In this document: one piece after another, positions 17,050 through 25,780 of the stretch
Layout of the letters: the number at the start of each line of letters is the position of its first letter
How positions within the stretch are numbered: the first letter of the stretch is position 1
Assembly (NCBI GenBank): GCA_012719125.1
Contig: JAAYAY010000028.1
Span: 62,001-126,000 of the forward strand
DNA length: 64,000 nt
Origin: Planctomycetaceae bacterium
Lineage (GTDB): Bacteria > Planctomycetota > Planctomycetia > Pirellulales > Thermoguttaceae
Reading direction: 5' to 3'
Program-made: the position numbers and the translations under genes
The notes under the pieces: generated by a model
Seen by the model: the letters and a program-made list of their open reading frames with translations, nothing else
Told to the model about the DNA's origin: nothing
The model's database searches: none

Positions 17050-20000
17050 ATGAGCGAACACGATCCTTCCCCGACCGAAGCGGCCGAAGCGATCAGCATG
17101 CTTTGCCGAGAGTTCGAAGCCGCCTGGCTAGCCGATAAGCGACCCGACATCCGCGCGTTCCTGGACCGTGTCGAACACGACCAAAAGGAACCTCTGCTGA
17201 CGAGACTCGTGCTGCTGGATGTCGCCCAGCGGCGGCGGTTCGGCGATACGCCCTTGGCCGCACACTACAAGGCGCGGTTTCCGGAGTACGCTCAAGCCAT
17301 CGACGAGGCCCTGGGCTCTGAAGACACCCAGACCAAATCGCTGGCTGTTACCACGCCCTACGTGGCGACTCCCGCGGAACTGAAGCAGTCTGCGGCCCAA
17401 GTGCGGACGAAGGGCCGTGAGAATCTGCCGCTCGACCGAGTCATCAAGTCGCTAGCCGATTCCGGCTTGATGAGTCGTGAGGAGGTCGAAGCGTTCCTGA
17501 ATGTTCTGCCTGCATCGAGCCGTCCGAAGGACGGCAAGGAACTGGCCGAAGCCCTCTATCGCCAGAAGAAGCTGACCCGCTTCCAGGCCCAGGCGGTCTA
17601 CCAGGGCAAGACACGCGGGCTGGTGGTGGGCAATTACGTGGTGCTCGACAAGATCGGCCGAGGCGGCATGGGGCAGGTCTACAAGGCCCGTCATCGAGTG
17701 ATGGAACGGATCGTGGCTCTGAAGGTGCTGCCCAGCCAGTCGACCAAGTCGGAAGAGGCGGTCAGACGGTTCCATCGTGAGGTCAAGGCGGCCGCCCGAC
17801 TATCCCACCCGAACATAGTGACGGCCCACGATGCCGACGAGGCCAAAGGGGTCCACTTCCTGGTGATGGAGTATGTGGAAGGCCAGGATCTGGCGGCGTT
17901 GGCCAAGGAACGAGGGGCGCTGTCGGTCCGCCAGGCGGTTGACTGCATTCTGCAGGCGGCTCGTGGGCTGGAATATGCGCACAAGCAGGGCGTGGTCCAC
18001 CGCGACATCAAGCCGCACAACCTGCTCATGGACCAGCAAGGAACGGTGAAGATCCTGGACATGGGCCTGGCCCGGATTGAGCAGGAGATGGGAGATGCCG
18101 GCACAACTTCGGACGACGGCCTGACGCAGAGCGGCCAGGTGATGGGCACACTCGATTTCATGTCGCCCGAACAGACGCTGGACACGAAGACGGCGGACGC
18201 TCGCTCGGACATCTACAGTCTGGGCTGTACGCTGCACTACCTGCTGACATGCCGCGTCCCGTACCAGGCTGACACGTTCACCAAGCGAATCCTGGCCCAT
18301 CGCAACGATCCTATTCCGTCGTTGCGAGGCAGGCGAGCGGACGTGCCAGAGTCGCTGGATGTGCTGTTTCAGAAGACGTTGGCCAAGCGACCGGAGGACC
18401 GGCAGCAGACGATGACGGAGTTGATCGGTGAACTGGAGGGCTGCATGGCCCAGATGTCCCTGGAAACGTCGGCCGATCCCTACGCGGCCACGGCAAGCCT
18501 GATCGCCCCCCCCGCGCATTCAGAGGACGACGATTTCTTCCAGGCGCTGGGTGAATCGGTGATGAACCATCCCGTAGAGTTGACCGAGCGGCTCATGGCG
18601 CCGTCGCTGGTGCCGCCGATCGTTGCGGTTCCGAGGCCGCGAAGCTGGATGGAAGAGTACAGAACCCTGTTGATTGGGCTTGGGCTGGTGGGCGTCTTTG
18701 GGCTGTTTCTGCTCGGTATCATGGTTGCTTTGCGGACGCCCGAGGGAACGCTCGTGGTGGAGGTCAACGAGCCTGGGGCCAAGGTGCAGGTTCTGGACGC
18801 GGAGGGGAAGATCGAAGTCGAACAAACGGCCGCTGGTGAGGTTCTGACTTTCTCGCTCCTGCCGGGCAAGCGGCAGATCCGCGTGGAAAAGCATGGTTTT
18901 GAGTTCTTCACGAGGGAGTTCACGCTGGAGAAGCGGGGCGAGGTCGTCGTCAACGCTCGCTTGGAGCCGCTGCCCGAGCAGCCAGGCACATTGCGGTTGA
19001 CGGTCAATGAGCCGGACGCCCAGGTCGAGGTGCTTGATGCGCAAGGCAAGGTGGAATCGCGTTACCGCAGCGGAGCCGAAGAGCTAACCATACCTCTTGT
19101 CGCGGGCAGCTATCAGATTCTGGTGAACAAGCCAGGCTTCGAACGGTTCGAGACAACAGTAAGTGTCATCGCAGATGTCGATCATCCGGTCAAGGTTGTA
19201 CTCACCGCCGCCAATTCGGTCGAAGACCGAGTTACGACAACGGTTGCGCAGTCGACGGGTAAGACAAGCGAGCCGAATAGCGGGTCGGCTCCCGGCTTGC
19301 TTGAGTTGACGGGCCTTGGTGACAAGGCCGTTTTATCGGCGGCGTTGCCGCCGGCCTGGGTCCGGGAAGGCGTCTTCGCTGAGATCAAAGGTGCCGGAAC
19401 CGTTCGCTATTCGCAACAGCCAACATCGGCGTTCGTGCTGGAGACTGAGCTGGAGATACGAAATCCGCAAGGTCGAATCAGTTTTGTGTCTGGCGGGTCA
19501 GGCGAGGCGATTTCCCTGGACTTGGGTGCTGTCTGGTCGAAGGACAGGGACCAAGACAAAGTTCTCGGCCGATTGTTTCGGTCGCAGCCCTTCGGTCGAA
19601 ACTGGAACGGCGAGACTCGTTTCGAACCTGACCAGCGGCTGAGCTTGAAGCTGATTGTCGCCGACGATTGTTGGCGGTTGATTCACAATAACCGCGTTGT
19701 GCTGTCCGGTGCTGGTACACCGGCTGACTTATCTCTGCAGATTAGCGCGAGTGGTCCAGCCGACGCAACGATCTACCGCTGTCTCTGCCGCAGTCTTACC
19801 CCCGAGGATGCCCGCCAGGGCGGTATTGAGATCCCACCGAGACAATTGGTTCTGGATATCGAGGGGACCAGCAAGCGGCTTTCGGAGCAAATCGACCACG
19901 CTTGGCCAGATCGGCCCGAACCGGGTGAGTCTTTCCGGATATCAGACAGTGTCATGCCTCTGCGGTGGATCGCACCGGCAGAGTTCCAGATGGGTATCAC

Positions 20001-20646
20001 CACAGCCAGGTGGCAGGAAGGTGGCAAGGGAAAGGAACGTGTTCGTATCAGCCGAGGCTACTGGATTGGGGCGTACGAAGTTACACAGAAGGAGTGGGAG
20101 AGCGTGATGGGCTCAAACCCCAGCCGAATTACCGGCTCGCCATTTCTGCCGGTGAATTGGGTCTCGTGGTCGGATGCGTGCGAATACTGCGTGAAGTTGA
20201 CAGAAATCGAGCGAGAGGCTGGCCGCTGTCCGCACGGGTTCGAGTATCGGCTGCCGACGGAAGCCGAGTGGGAGTTTGCGTGTCGAGCAGGAACGGACGA
20301 CATCTATTGCATTCCGGAAGACAAAATCTGGCACCGTGGTCCCGGACGCAGCAGCATTGTGGAAATCGGCAGCACGCCGCCGAACGCGTGGGGGCTGTAT
20401 GAGATGCTGGGTAACGTTCCTGAATGGAGCCTAGATGCATGGCGCAGCTATCCGGCCACTCAGGATGGCGTGACCGTTGACCGGTACCATAAGGGTGATG
20501 CGGCGAAGGATATGTTCGTGGTACGTGGGAACGGCTTCTGGAATACCGAAGTCAATTGTACGAGTTTCACACGCACGAAGCGTTGCGATCTGGCAAGTGG
20601 TTTCCGCGGGTTCCGCGTCGCTCTGGCTCCCGTCCTGCCCCAATAG
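17050..20646 (+). CDS. Membrane Ser/Thr protein kinase fused to PEGA repeats and a formylglycine-type (SUMF1-like) domain
   Basis: The protein has 1198 residues. Residues 1-190 form a helical N-terminus common in planctomycete kinases. The kinase domain spans about 198-460, with the glycine loop GRGGMGQVYKAR (204), the catalytic loop HRDIKPHN (317) and the metal motif as DMG instead of DFG. A transmembrane helix lies at about 540-562 (LLIGLGLVGVFGLFLLGIMV). Two PEGA-like units follow at about 572-640 and 650-718. A beta-rich LamG-like stretch occupies about 760-920. From about 975 to the end there is an FGE-sulfatase-type domain (GYWIGAYEVTQKEWESVMG; RLPTEAEWEFACRAG; GLYEMLGNVPEWS; SGFRGFRVA). 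The kinase would be cytoplasmic and the rest extracytoplasmic, giving a receptor-like design. The FGE domain may only bind ligands, since such domains often lack enzyme activity. Confidence 0.9.
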   Translation: MSEHDPSPTEAAEAISMLCREFEAAWLADKRPDIRAFLDRVEHDQKEPLLTRLVLLDVAQRRRFGDTPLAAHYKARFPEYAQAIDEALGSEDTQTKSLAVTTPYVATPAELKQSAAQVRTKGRENLPLDRVIKSLADSGLMSREEVEAFLNVLPASSRPKDGKELAEALYRQKKLTRFQAQAVYQGKTRGLVVGNYVVLDKIGRGGMGQVYKARHRVMERIVALKVLPSQSTKSEEAVRRFHREVKAAARLSHPNIVTAHDADEAKGVHFLVMEYVEGQDLAALAKERGALSVRQAVDCILQAARGLEYAHKQGVVHRDIKPHNLLMDQQGTVKILDMGLARIEQEMGDAGTTSDDGLTQSGQVMGTLDFMSPEQTLDTKTADARSDIYSLGCTLHYLLTCRVPYQADTFTKRILAHRNDPIPSLRGRRADVPESLDVLFQKTLAKRPEDRQQTMTELIGELEGCMAQMSLETSADPYAATASLIAPPAHSEDDDFFQALGESVMNHPVELTERLMAPSLVPPIVAVPRPRSWMEEYRTLLIGLGLVGVFGLFLLGIMVALRTPEGTLVVEVNEPGAKVQVLDAEGKIEVEQTAAGEVLTFSLLPGKRQIRVEKHGFEFFTREFTLEKRGEVVVNARLEPLPEQPGTLRLTVNEPDAQVEVLDAQGKVESRYRSGAEELTIPLVAGSYQILVNKPGFERFETTVSVIADVDHPVKVVLTAANSVEDRVTTTVAQSTGKTSEPNSGSAPGLLELTGLGDKAVLSAALPPAWVREGVFAEIKGAGTVRYSQQPTSAFVLETELEIRNPQGRISFVSGGSGEAISLDLGAVWSKDRDQDKVLGRLFRSQPFGRNWNGETRFEPDQRLSLKLIVADDCWRLIHNNRVVLSGAGTPADLSLQISASGPADATIYRCLCRSLTPEDARQGGIEIPPRQLVLDIEGTSKRLSEQIDHAWPDRPEPGESFRISDSVMPLRWIAPAEFQMGITTARWQEGGKGKERVRISRGYWIGAYEVTQKEWESVMGSNPSRITGSPFLPVNWVSWSDACEYCVKLTEIEREAGRCPHGFEYRLPTEAEWEFACRAGTDDIYCIPEDKIWHRGPGRSSIVEIGSTPPNAWGLYEMLGNVPEWSLDAWRSYPATQDGVTVDRYHKGDAAKDMFVVRGNGFWNTEVNCTSFTRTKRCDLASGFRGFRVALAPVLPQ

Positions 20647-21003
20647 TGATGGGATCTGGAAGAGGCCCGCGACGGCGAAACCGCACCGGATGCTCGGAGT
20701 GGATCGCGAAGTCGAGGCCAGAGTTTTCGGTGCGATTCTTTAGCTTGCTACTTCAACAGGCTGGGTAGTCATCGCGTCCGGCCCGGTCCAGTCGTAGCCC
20801 GCTTGCTCATCCACCCCAGTCGAGGTAGATTTGGAGGCAGTTTCCTCGTGGCCTGGAGCCCCCGGATGTCTGTGAAATCAGAGGACTCGCCTTCTGCAAA
20901 AGACCTCGACCGAAGGGAGACTCTCCCACGAGCGTCGATTCCCGCAATTGCTCGTTCCGTTCGCCGTTTGTAACCTCCCAACCCCCGACAAAGAACCCTA
21001 TCC
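20647..21003. other. Intergenic, no gene seen
   Basis: These 357 bases hold no reading frame with convincing composition and no clear hairpin. They should contain the promoter of the YhcH-family gene, but no consensus boxes stand out. Confidence 0.5.
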
Positions 21004-21462
21004 ATGATCCTCGACCGCCTCGAAAACGCCGCCATTTACCGGCCCATCAATCAGCGAATCGAAGCCGCGCTCGCTTACCTGGCCAAGACCGATTTTCAGT
21101 CCCTCGCTCCGGGCCGTTATGAACTCGACGGCGATCGGCTGTATGCGATGGTGCAACGCTATGCAACCAAGCCGCACAGCGCGGCACGCTGGGAAGCCCA
21201 CAGGCGTTATCTCGATGTGCAGTACCTCGTCGAAGGTACGGAACGCATCGGCTGGGCCCCGCTGGAGAAGACGACTGCGGTAGAGACGCCCTACGACGCC
21301 GAGAAGGAGGTGATCTTCTACCGCACCTCCGGCGATCTGCTGCAACTGACCGCCGGGATGTTCGCCGTCTTCGCGCCCCACGACATCCATGCCCCCGGAC
21401 TCCATGCCACGCCCACCGAGCCCGTCGACGTCCTTAAGGTCGTCGTCAAAGTGGCTTGGTGA
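21004..21462 (+). CDS. YhcH/YjgK/YiaL family protein
   Basis: The 152-residue protein shows the cupin-like family signature: a Glu/His pair in WEAHRRYLDVQYLVEG (near 62-77), TERIGWAPL, and the closing FAPHDIHAPGLH..EPVDVLKVVVKVAW. Relatives such as YiaL, NanQ and the EbgC subunit act on sugar anomers or are associated with sialic acid and sugar catabolism. It should be cytoplasmic. The last 17 codons are duplicated 1.5 kb downstream as part of a 390-bp repeat. The gene converges on glgX, which may be its original neighbour. Confidence 0.9.
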   Translation: MILDRLENAAIYRPINQRIEAALAYLAKTDFQSLAPGRYELDGDRLYAMVQRYATKPHSAARWEAHRRYLDVQYLVEGTERIGWAPLEKTTAVETPYDAEKEVIFYRTSGDLLQLTAGMFAVFAPHDIHAPGLHATPTEPVDVLKVVVKVAW

Positions 21463-21470
21463 CAAACCCC

Positions 21471-21544
21471 CGTAGGACAGGTTTGTAACCTGTCTCATAT
21501 GGTTGTTTGTGACATGCCTGGACAGAATACAATCCTGTCCTACG
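21471..21544. repeat. 74-bp palindromic element, copy A
   Basis: The ends are inverted (CGTAGGACAGG and CCTGTCCTACG), and the left part contains a nested palindrome (GACAGGTTtgtAACCTGTC). The same element occurs at 23008-23081. Lying between convergent genes, it could act as a bidirectional terminator, or it is a small non-autonomous mobile repeat. Confidence 0.7.
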
Positions 21545-21803
21545 TACGAGGGTGCGTTTTCGCGCGTTTCCGGAAGAACTTTGCCAGCTTCCTCCGCAGC
21601 GACGATTGCAGGTCGAAGAGTGCGACTGAGCGACCTGCCAGGGCGAAACGTCTCCCTGCCGGATAGTGGAGTCGGCGTGGGTACTCGTTGTCGGTGTCGA
21701 CGAGCAAATGCCACACTTCATGCGGGGCCGTTTCGGGAAGGACGAACGGGATCCGCCGCTCCTGGGCGTTGAACAGCACAAGGAGCGTGTTGCCGACGAT
21801 GGG
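21540..21803 (-). pseudogene. 3' fragment of glgX
   Basis: The frame from 21779 encodes LFNAQERRIPFVLPETAPHE and continues to the stop. It matches the last 79 residues of the intact GlgX (23077-25272) with only four substitutions. The rest of the gene is absent. Beyond 21803 the minus strand reads into an unrelated fragment (NMIEVVLPDRGMKPGETLR) ending near 21925, apparently part of another lost beta-sandwich protein. Confidence 0.8.
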
Positions 21804-21953
21804 GTGTCGGAGTCGAGGTTTGTTTCGTATCGAACAAGCGTAATGCGGAGCGTCTCGCCCGGCTTCATGCCGCGGTCCGGCAGCACAACCTCGATCATGT
21901 TGTGCCAGGCAAACAACGCCGTCAGATATTTCGCCGACTGTTCATTTTTCCTC

Positions 21954-21981
21954 TTGACAAAAGAGTGTATATCTGTATACT
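21954..21981 (+). promoter_or_regulatory. Near-consensus sigma-70 promoter with a palindromic -10 region
   Basis: TTGACA at 21954-21959 and TATACT at 21976-21981 are separated by 16 bases. The spacer and -10 box form GTATA-TCTG-TATAC, a symmetric site that a dimeric repressor could occupy. No gene with a plausible start follows on this strand for 1 kb, so it may be the leftover promoter of a lost regulated gene or drive a small RNA. Confidence 0.5.
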
Positions 21982-22206
21982 AAAAGAACCCGCGCATTCA
22001 CTCACCACACATAGGACGAATACCATCCCCAACACCCCCCCTCTGAGCCAAAAGTACCCGAAAACTCGCGCCAACAATGCAAACAACGTCAACAACGCAA
22101 ACAATGGAGCAGGAGATCTAGGCAAGAATGCCCCCACTACAGAATGCCCGTCAGCCAGCGATATTGGCAGAATCGTGCCCTCGTTGACCAACTCCCAATC
22201 ACTCCC

Positions 22207-22236
22207 GATTAGCGCCGATAAGCGTCGATAAGCGTT
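22207..22236 (+). repeat. Three tandem 10-bp repeats
   Basis: GATTAGCGCC, GATAAGCGTC and GATAAGCGTT follow without spacing. Similar short tandem motifs are common in planctomycete intergenic DNA; no function is evident. Confidence 0.6.
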
Positions 22237-22507
22237 CCTCCCGTTCTTCCCATTTAACCGCTTCACCCCCATGGAGAGGTGTACCGTGGTTGCGACCTCC
22301 CAGAATCACCGTAAACCCTTATACCATAAAACGATAGCCACCAGGCGACGCATGCCCCTATCGATCGACACATGCACCACCCGCCACACCTGCCCACAAC
22401 CATTTCGCATTGACAAAAGATAGCGCCTTCACCTGGTTCTACGCCAGATCTTTCCGATCTTTGACAATCAACACAATGCCCCCCCCACGCAGCATGCACC
22501 CGCTCGC

Positions 22508-22945
22508 CTACTGAGGCCGCGTCTCCTTGTTCGCCTCAACAGGTGCTGCGCCCGTGTGCTGGCCCACGAAGGTATCCATCGCCCGGTTGATACCCAAAAG
22601 ATTCGAGAGGCCGTCATAGCAGCACGCCGGCATGACTCGCAGCAGCGGCACGAACCCCACCAGTCGCCGCAGAAATACCTTGGCCCGATCGCGACCGATC
22701 GCCCCGACAATCCGATCGGCAACGACCTCTTCGTCCAGAATCGGCAGCAGCCGGCTGAACCGAGAGCGAACCCCCGCGAACATCCGGCTCTTGATAAAAA
22801 AAGGGCAGACAACCGTCCAGAAGTGGGCCAGTGTGTTCACTTCCATCGATCTCTGTATCTCCGCGTCCGTGCAGTCGAGCAGTCGCTTGCCCGTAACGCA
22901 GCCCGCGTTGTTGACGAGAATATCGACCCGGCCGGCCTCCACACC
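22508..22945 (-). pseudogene. Short-chain dehydrogenase remnant with internal deletion
   Basis: The minus-strand frame reads AGRVDILVNNAG, then MEVNTLAHFWTV, and then jumps directly to CPFFIKSRMFAGVRSRFSRL and LPILDEEVVADRIVGAIGR, ending at 22508. In intact relatives (the RDH/DHRS-like class) about 50 residues with the catalytic Ser, Tyr and Lys lie between HFWTV and CPFFI. They are missing here, with the junction near 22810. The N-terminal nucleotide-binding half is also missing, because the frame breaks into the duplicated YhcH-gene end at about 22945. The product cannot be an active dehydrogenase. Confidence 0.8.
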
Positions 22946-22999
22946 TTCCCCACCGAGTCCGTTGACGTCCTCAAGGTCGTCGTCAAGGTGGCTTGGTAA
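22946..22999 (+). pseudogene. 3' fragment of the YhcH-family gene
   Basis: The frame encodes PTESVDVLKVVVKVAW and a stop, matching the last 16 residues of the gene ending at 21462. It is the left part of direct repeat copy B. Confidence 0.8.
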
Positions 23000-23340
23000 C
23001 AAAAACCCGTAGGACAGGTTTGTAACCTGTCTCATATGGTTGTTTGTGACATGCCTGGACAGAATACAATCCTGTCCTACGTACGAGGGTGCGTCTTCGC
23101 GCGTTTCCGAAAGAGCCTTGCCAACTTCCTCCGCAGCGACGACTGCAGCTCGAAGAGTGCCACCGACCGGCCTGCCAGGGCGAAACGTCTTCCCGCGGGA
23201 TATTGGAGTCGCCGGGGGTACTCGTTGTCGGTGTCGACGAGCAGGTGCCACACTTCATGCGGGGCCGTTTCGGGAAGAACGAACGGGATCCGCCGCTCCT
23301 GGGCGTTGAACAGCACGAGGAGCGTGTTGCCGACGATGGG
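22949..23340. repeat. Direct repeat copy B (YhcH-family gene fragment plus real end of glgX)
   Basis: This is the second copy of the roughly 390-bp duplication; see 21413-21803. Here the glgX part is the real gene end and the YhcH-family part is the fragment. Confidence 0.85.
23008..23081. repeat. 74-bp palindromic element, copy B
   Basis: It is nearly identical to 21471-21544. The glgX stop codon (23077-23079) lies inside its right arm, so the element forms the 3' end of the glgX transcript. Confidence 0.7.
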
Positions 23341-25272
23341 ACGTCCCCGTTCGTCGACTTCGTCGATCATCTTGCCGTTCATCCGAACGCCCAAGACCCG
23401 GGCCGTTGCCGATCGCCAATCGGCGTCGACCATTTCTTGTCCGGCCGGGGTGAGCCAGGCGATGTCGGTCGGATCCTGACCCCGGATCTGCCGGCCCTGG
23501 AAGAACTGCCGGCGGGTGAGCGCCGGGTTCTCGCGGCGGAGGCGGACCAGGCGGCAGGTGAAATCGAGGAGCGTTTTGGCTTCGGCGTCCAGATCCCAGT
23601 CCAGCCAACTCAGTTCGTTATCCTGGCAGTAGACGTTGTTATTGCCGAGTTGTGTATGCCCCAACTCGTCGCCGGCCCGGATCATGGGGACCCCTTGCGA
23701 CACGAGGAGGGTTGTGAGGAAATTGCGCATCTGTCGACGGCGGAGGCGGACGATTTCCTGGTCGGTCGTGGGGCCCTCGTGGCCGCAGTTCCAACTCAGG
23801 TTGTGCGAATCGCCGTCGCGGTTGTTGTCGCCGTTGGCTTCGTTGTGTTTCTCGTTGTAGCTGACCAGATCGCGCAAGGTGAACCCGTCGTGGGAGGTGA
23901 CGTAATTAATGCTTGCATAGGGCTTGCGGCCGCTGCGTTCGTAAAGGTCGCTGCTCCCGCAGAGCCGGGTGGCAAACTCCGACACGGCGTCGCCGTCGCC
24001 CCGCCAGAACCGCCGCACGGTTTCGCGATACTTGCCGTTCCACTCGGTCCAAAGCACGGGGAAGTTGCCGACCTGGTATCCCCCCTCGCCCAGGTCCCAG
24101 GGCTCGGCGATCAGTTTGACCTGCGAGAGCACCGGATCCTGGTGGATGATGTCGAAGAAGGCCCCCAGGCGGTCGACCGAGTGGAGCTCGCGGGCGAGGC
24201 TGCTGGCCAGATCGAAGCGGAAGCCGTCGACGTGCATTTCCTGCACCCAGTAGCGGAGGCTGTCCATGATGAGTTGCAGGACCCGCGGGCTGAGCATGTT
24301 CAGAGTGTTGCCGCAGCCGGTGTAGTCCATGTAGTAGCGGCGGTTGTCGGGCACGAGGCGGTAGTAGGAGGCGTTGTCGAGCCCGCGGAGCGACAGGGTC
24401 GGTCCGAGGTGGTTTCCTTCCCCGGTGTGGTTGTAGACCACGTCGAGAATGACCTCGATCCCGGCCTGGTGCAAGCGGCGGACCATGGCCTTGAACTGGC
24501 GAACCGTGTCGAGATACGACACGGAAGAATAGCGCGTGTCGGGCGCGAAGAAGGCCAGCGTATTGTAGCCCCAGTAGTTGGCCAGTCCGCGTTCGACCAG
24601 GTGGCGATCGTCGACGCGATGATGAACCGGCATCAGTTCGACGGCCGTGACGCCCAGCCGCTGGAGGTGTTTGACGGCCGCCGGCGAGGCGAGACCGGCA
24701 TAGGTCCCCCGGAGTCCCTCGGGCACGCCGGGATGGCGCATGGTGAAGCCCCGCACGTGGGTTTCGTAAATAACGGTCTTGTGCCAGGGAATCCGCAAGG
24801 GGCGATCGCCTCCCCAGGAGAAACTCGACGAGACGACGGCGCCGAGCGGGGCACAGTCGGCGTTGTTGCGGACGTCGAAGGAGAGATCGGCTACCGGGTC
24901 GCCGATCCGGTAGCCGAACATCCGGTCGGACCAGCGGGTCCGCCGGGCCACAACACGCGTGTAGGGATCGAGTACAATTTTATGGGGGTTGAAGCGGTGC
25001 CCATGTTTCGGATCGTACCCGCCATGGACCCGATATCCGTACAACTGCCCGGGCCCCACGTTGGGTAGGTAACAGTGCCAGACCAGGTCGGTCTGCTCTT
25101 CGAGGGGGATGCAGATCGACTCGGCCGTTGAGTCAACCGAATCGAACAGGCAGAGTTCGACGCGGCTGGCGTGTTCCGAGAATACGGCAAAATTCACTCC
25201 AGACCCGTCCCAGGTCGCCCCCAGGGGATAGGGACGCCCGGGCCAGACCCGATTACTTCCGTTCCTACGCAC
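23077..25272 (-). CDS. glgX: Glycogen debranching enzyme GlgX
   Basis: The 731-residue protein has the N-terminal CBM48-type domain (PYPLGATWDGSGVNFAVFSE, residues 15-34) and a GH13 catalytic barrel. The barrel carries VDGFRFDLAS (nucleophile Asp near 346), LIAEPWD (acid/base Glu near 389) and VTSHDGF (Asp near 460). Length and motif order fit GlgX or isoamylase, which hydrolyse alpha-1,6 branches of limit dextrins during glycogen breakdown in the cytoplasm. No other glycogen genes are in the window. The last 80 codons are duplicated at 21540-21803. Its upstream region (25273-25544) shows no obvious promoter consensus. Confidence 0.95.
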   Translation of the reverse strand: MRRNGSNRVWPGRPYPLGATWDGSGVNFAVFSEHASRVELCLFDSVDSTAESICIPLEEQTDLVWHCYLPNVGPGQLYGYRVHGGYDPKHGHRFNPHKIVLDPYTRVVARRTRWSDRMFGYRIGDPVADLSFDVRNNADCAPLGAVVSSSFSWGGDRPLRIPWHKTVIYETHVRGFTMRHPGVPEGLRGTYAGLASPAAVKHLQRLGVTAVELMPVHHRVDDRHLVERGLANYWGYNTLAFFAPDTRYSSVSYLDTVRQFKAMVRRLHQAGIEVILDVVYNHTGEGNHLGPTLSLRGLDNASYYRLVPDNRRYYMDYTGCGNTLNMLSPRVLQLIMDSLRYWVQEMHVDGFRFDLASSLARELHSVDRLGAFFDIIHQDPVLSQVKLIAEPWDLGEGGYQVGNFPVLWTEWNGKYRETVRRFWRGDGDAVSEFATRLCGSSDLYERSGRKPYASINYVTSHDGFTLRDLVSYNEKHNEANGDNNRDGDSHNLSWNCGHEGPTTDQEIVRLRRRQMRNFLTTLLVSQGVPMIRAGDELGHTQLGNNNVYCQDNELSWLDWDLDAEAKTLLDFTCRLVRLRRENPALTRRQFFQGRQIRGQDPTDIAWLTPAGQEMVDADWRSATARVLGVRMNGKMIDEVDERGRPIVGNTLLVLFNAQERRIPFVLPETAPHEVWHLLVDTDNEYPRRLQYPAGRRFALAGRSVALFELQSSLRRKLARLFRKRAKTHPRT

Positions 25273-25544
25273 GATGGCCTCTCAGGAAAGACTTGAACGT
25301 GGGCCTGCCTCGCTCTGCTCCATCGGCACAGCGACGATCGGGACGCGGAGCATGAGCAGGAAGAGGAATTCTATTGACTTCTTCGGAATCGGACAGATGG
25401 CGAAACAACACCGGTACCAGTCTCGAATATCGAAACAGGCTGTGCCAGTGGGCACCCAAAAGGGGGCAAGCCGCTGGGGAGGGCGACAGACACTTGGTGC
25501 GTTTGACACCTACTTTACGATCTGCTAGGTTCGGAGCTTTGAAG

Positions 25545-25740
25545 TCTGATCGCGTCGCTGGTGACCGGTTGCCCCAGGCTGGGCGGCCGGTGAACAGGGA
25601 ACTCCGGTGCAAATCCGGGACGGCCCCGCCGCTGTGACCAGGCGCTGTCGATCTGCCCATTTCTGTTGCCATTGCCGCGACATTACGGCGAGAAGGCGAG
25701 GCAGGTCGATGCCTGGGAGTCAGAAGACCTACCAAGGACG
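25545..25740 (+). promoter_or_regulatory. Cobalamin riboswitch without a sense gene downstream
   Basis: The conserved core is visible on the + strand: GCCGGTGAACAGGGAA (25586-25601), then CCGGTGCAAATCCGGGACGG, CCCCGCCGCTGTGACC (to about 25639), a variable stem, and the closing box AGTCAGAAGACCTACC (25719-25734). This matches the AdoCbl/B12 aptamer consensus in order and spacing. It normally controls cobalamin uptake or synthesis genes or B12-independent isoenzymes. Here the only gene beyond it lies on the minus strand and ends at 25781, so the riboswitch transcript would run antisense to that gene. The outer boundaries are approximate. Confidence 0.85.
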
Positions 25741-25780
25741 CCCGCCGATGGTTTTCCGCGAGGGACCGAGATGCGGGAGA

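Larger units (their letters stand above)
21413..21803. repeat. Direct repeat copy A (end of YhcH-family gene plus end of glgX)
   Basis: This stretch of about 390 bp matches 22949-23340 in the same orientation at roughly 90% identity by eye. It spans the last codons of the YhcH-family gene, a 74-bp palindromic spacer, and an antisense copy of the last 80 codons of glgX. Confidence 0.85.
21804..22507. other. Decayed intergenic DNA between the repeat copies
   Basis: These 700 bases are lower in GC than the surroundings and rich in CA and AAC runs (a stretch of CAACAATGCAAACAACGTCAACAA type near 22070-22105). No supported gene is seen. The reading frames here encode Asn- or Cys-rich low-complexity peptides. 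A promoter-like site at 21954 and a 3 x 10-bp repeat at 22207 are listed separately. Confidence 0.5.

Noticed and set aside
21902-22272. Open frames on both strands with Asn-rich or hydrophobic content
   Set aside because: They overlap each other, have low-complexity composition from AAC repeats, and lack ribosome-binding sites.
22441-22470. AGATCTTTCCGATCT, similar to the end of an Illumina adapter
   Set aside because: It differs from GCTCTTCCGATCT by a substitution and the upstream adapter bases are absent, so contamination is not supported.
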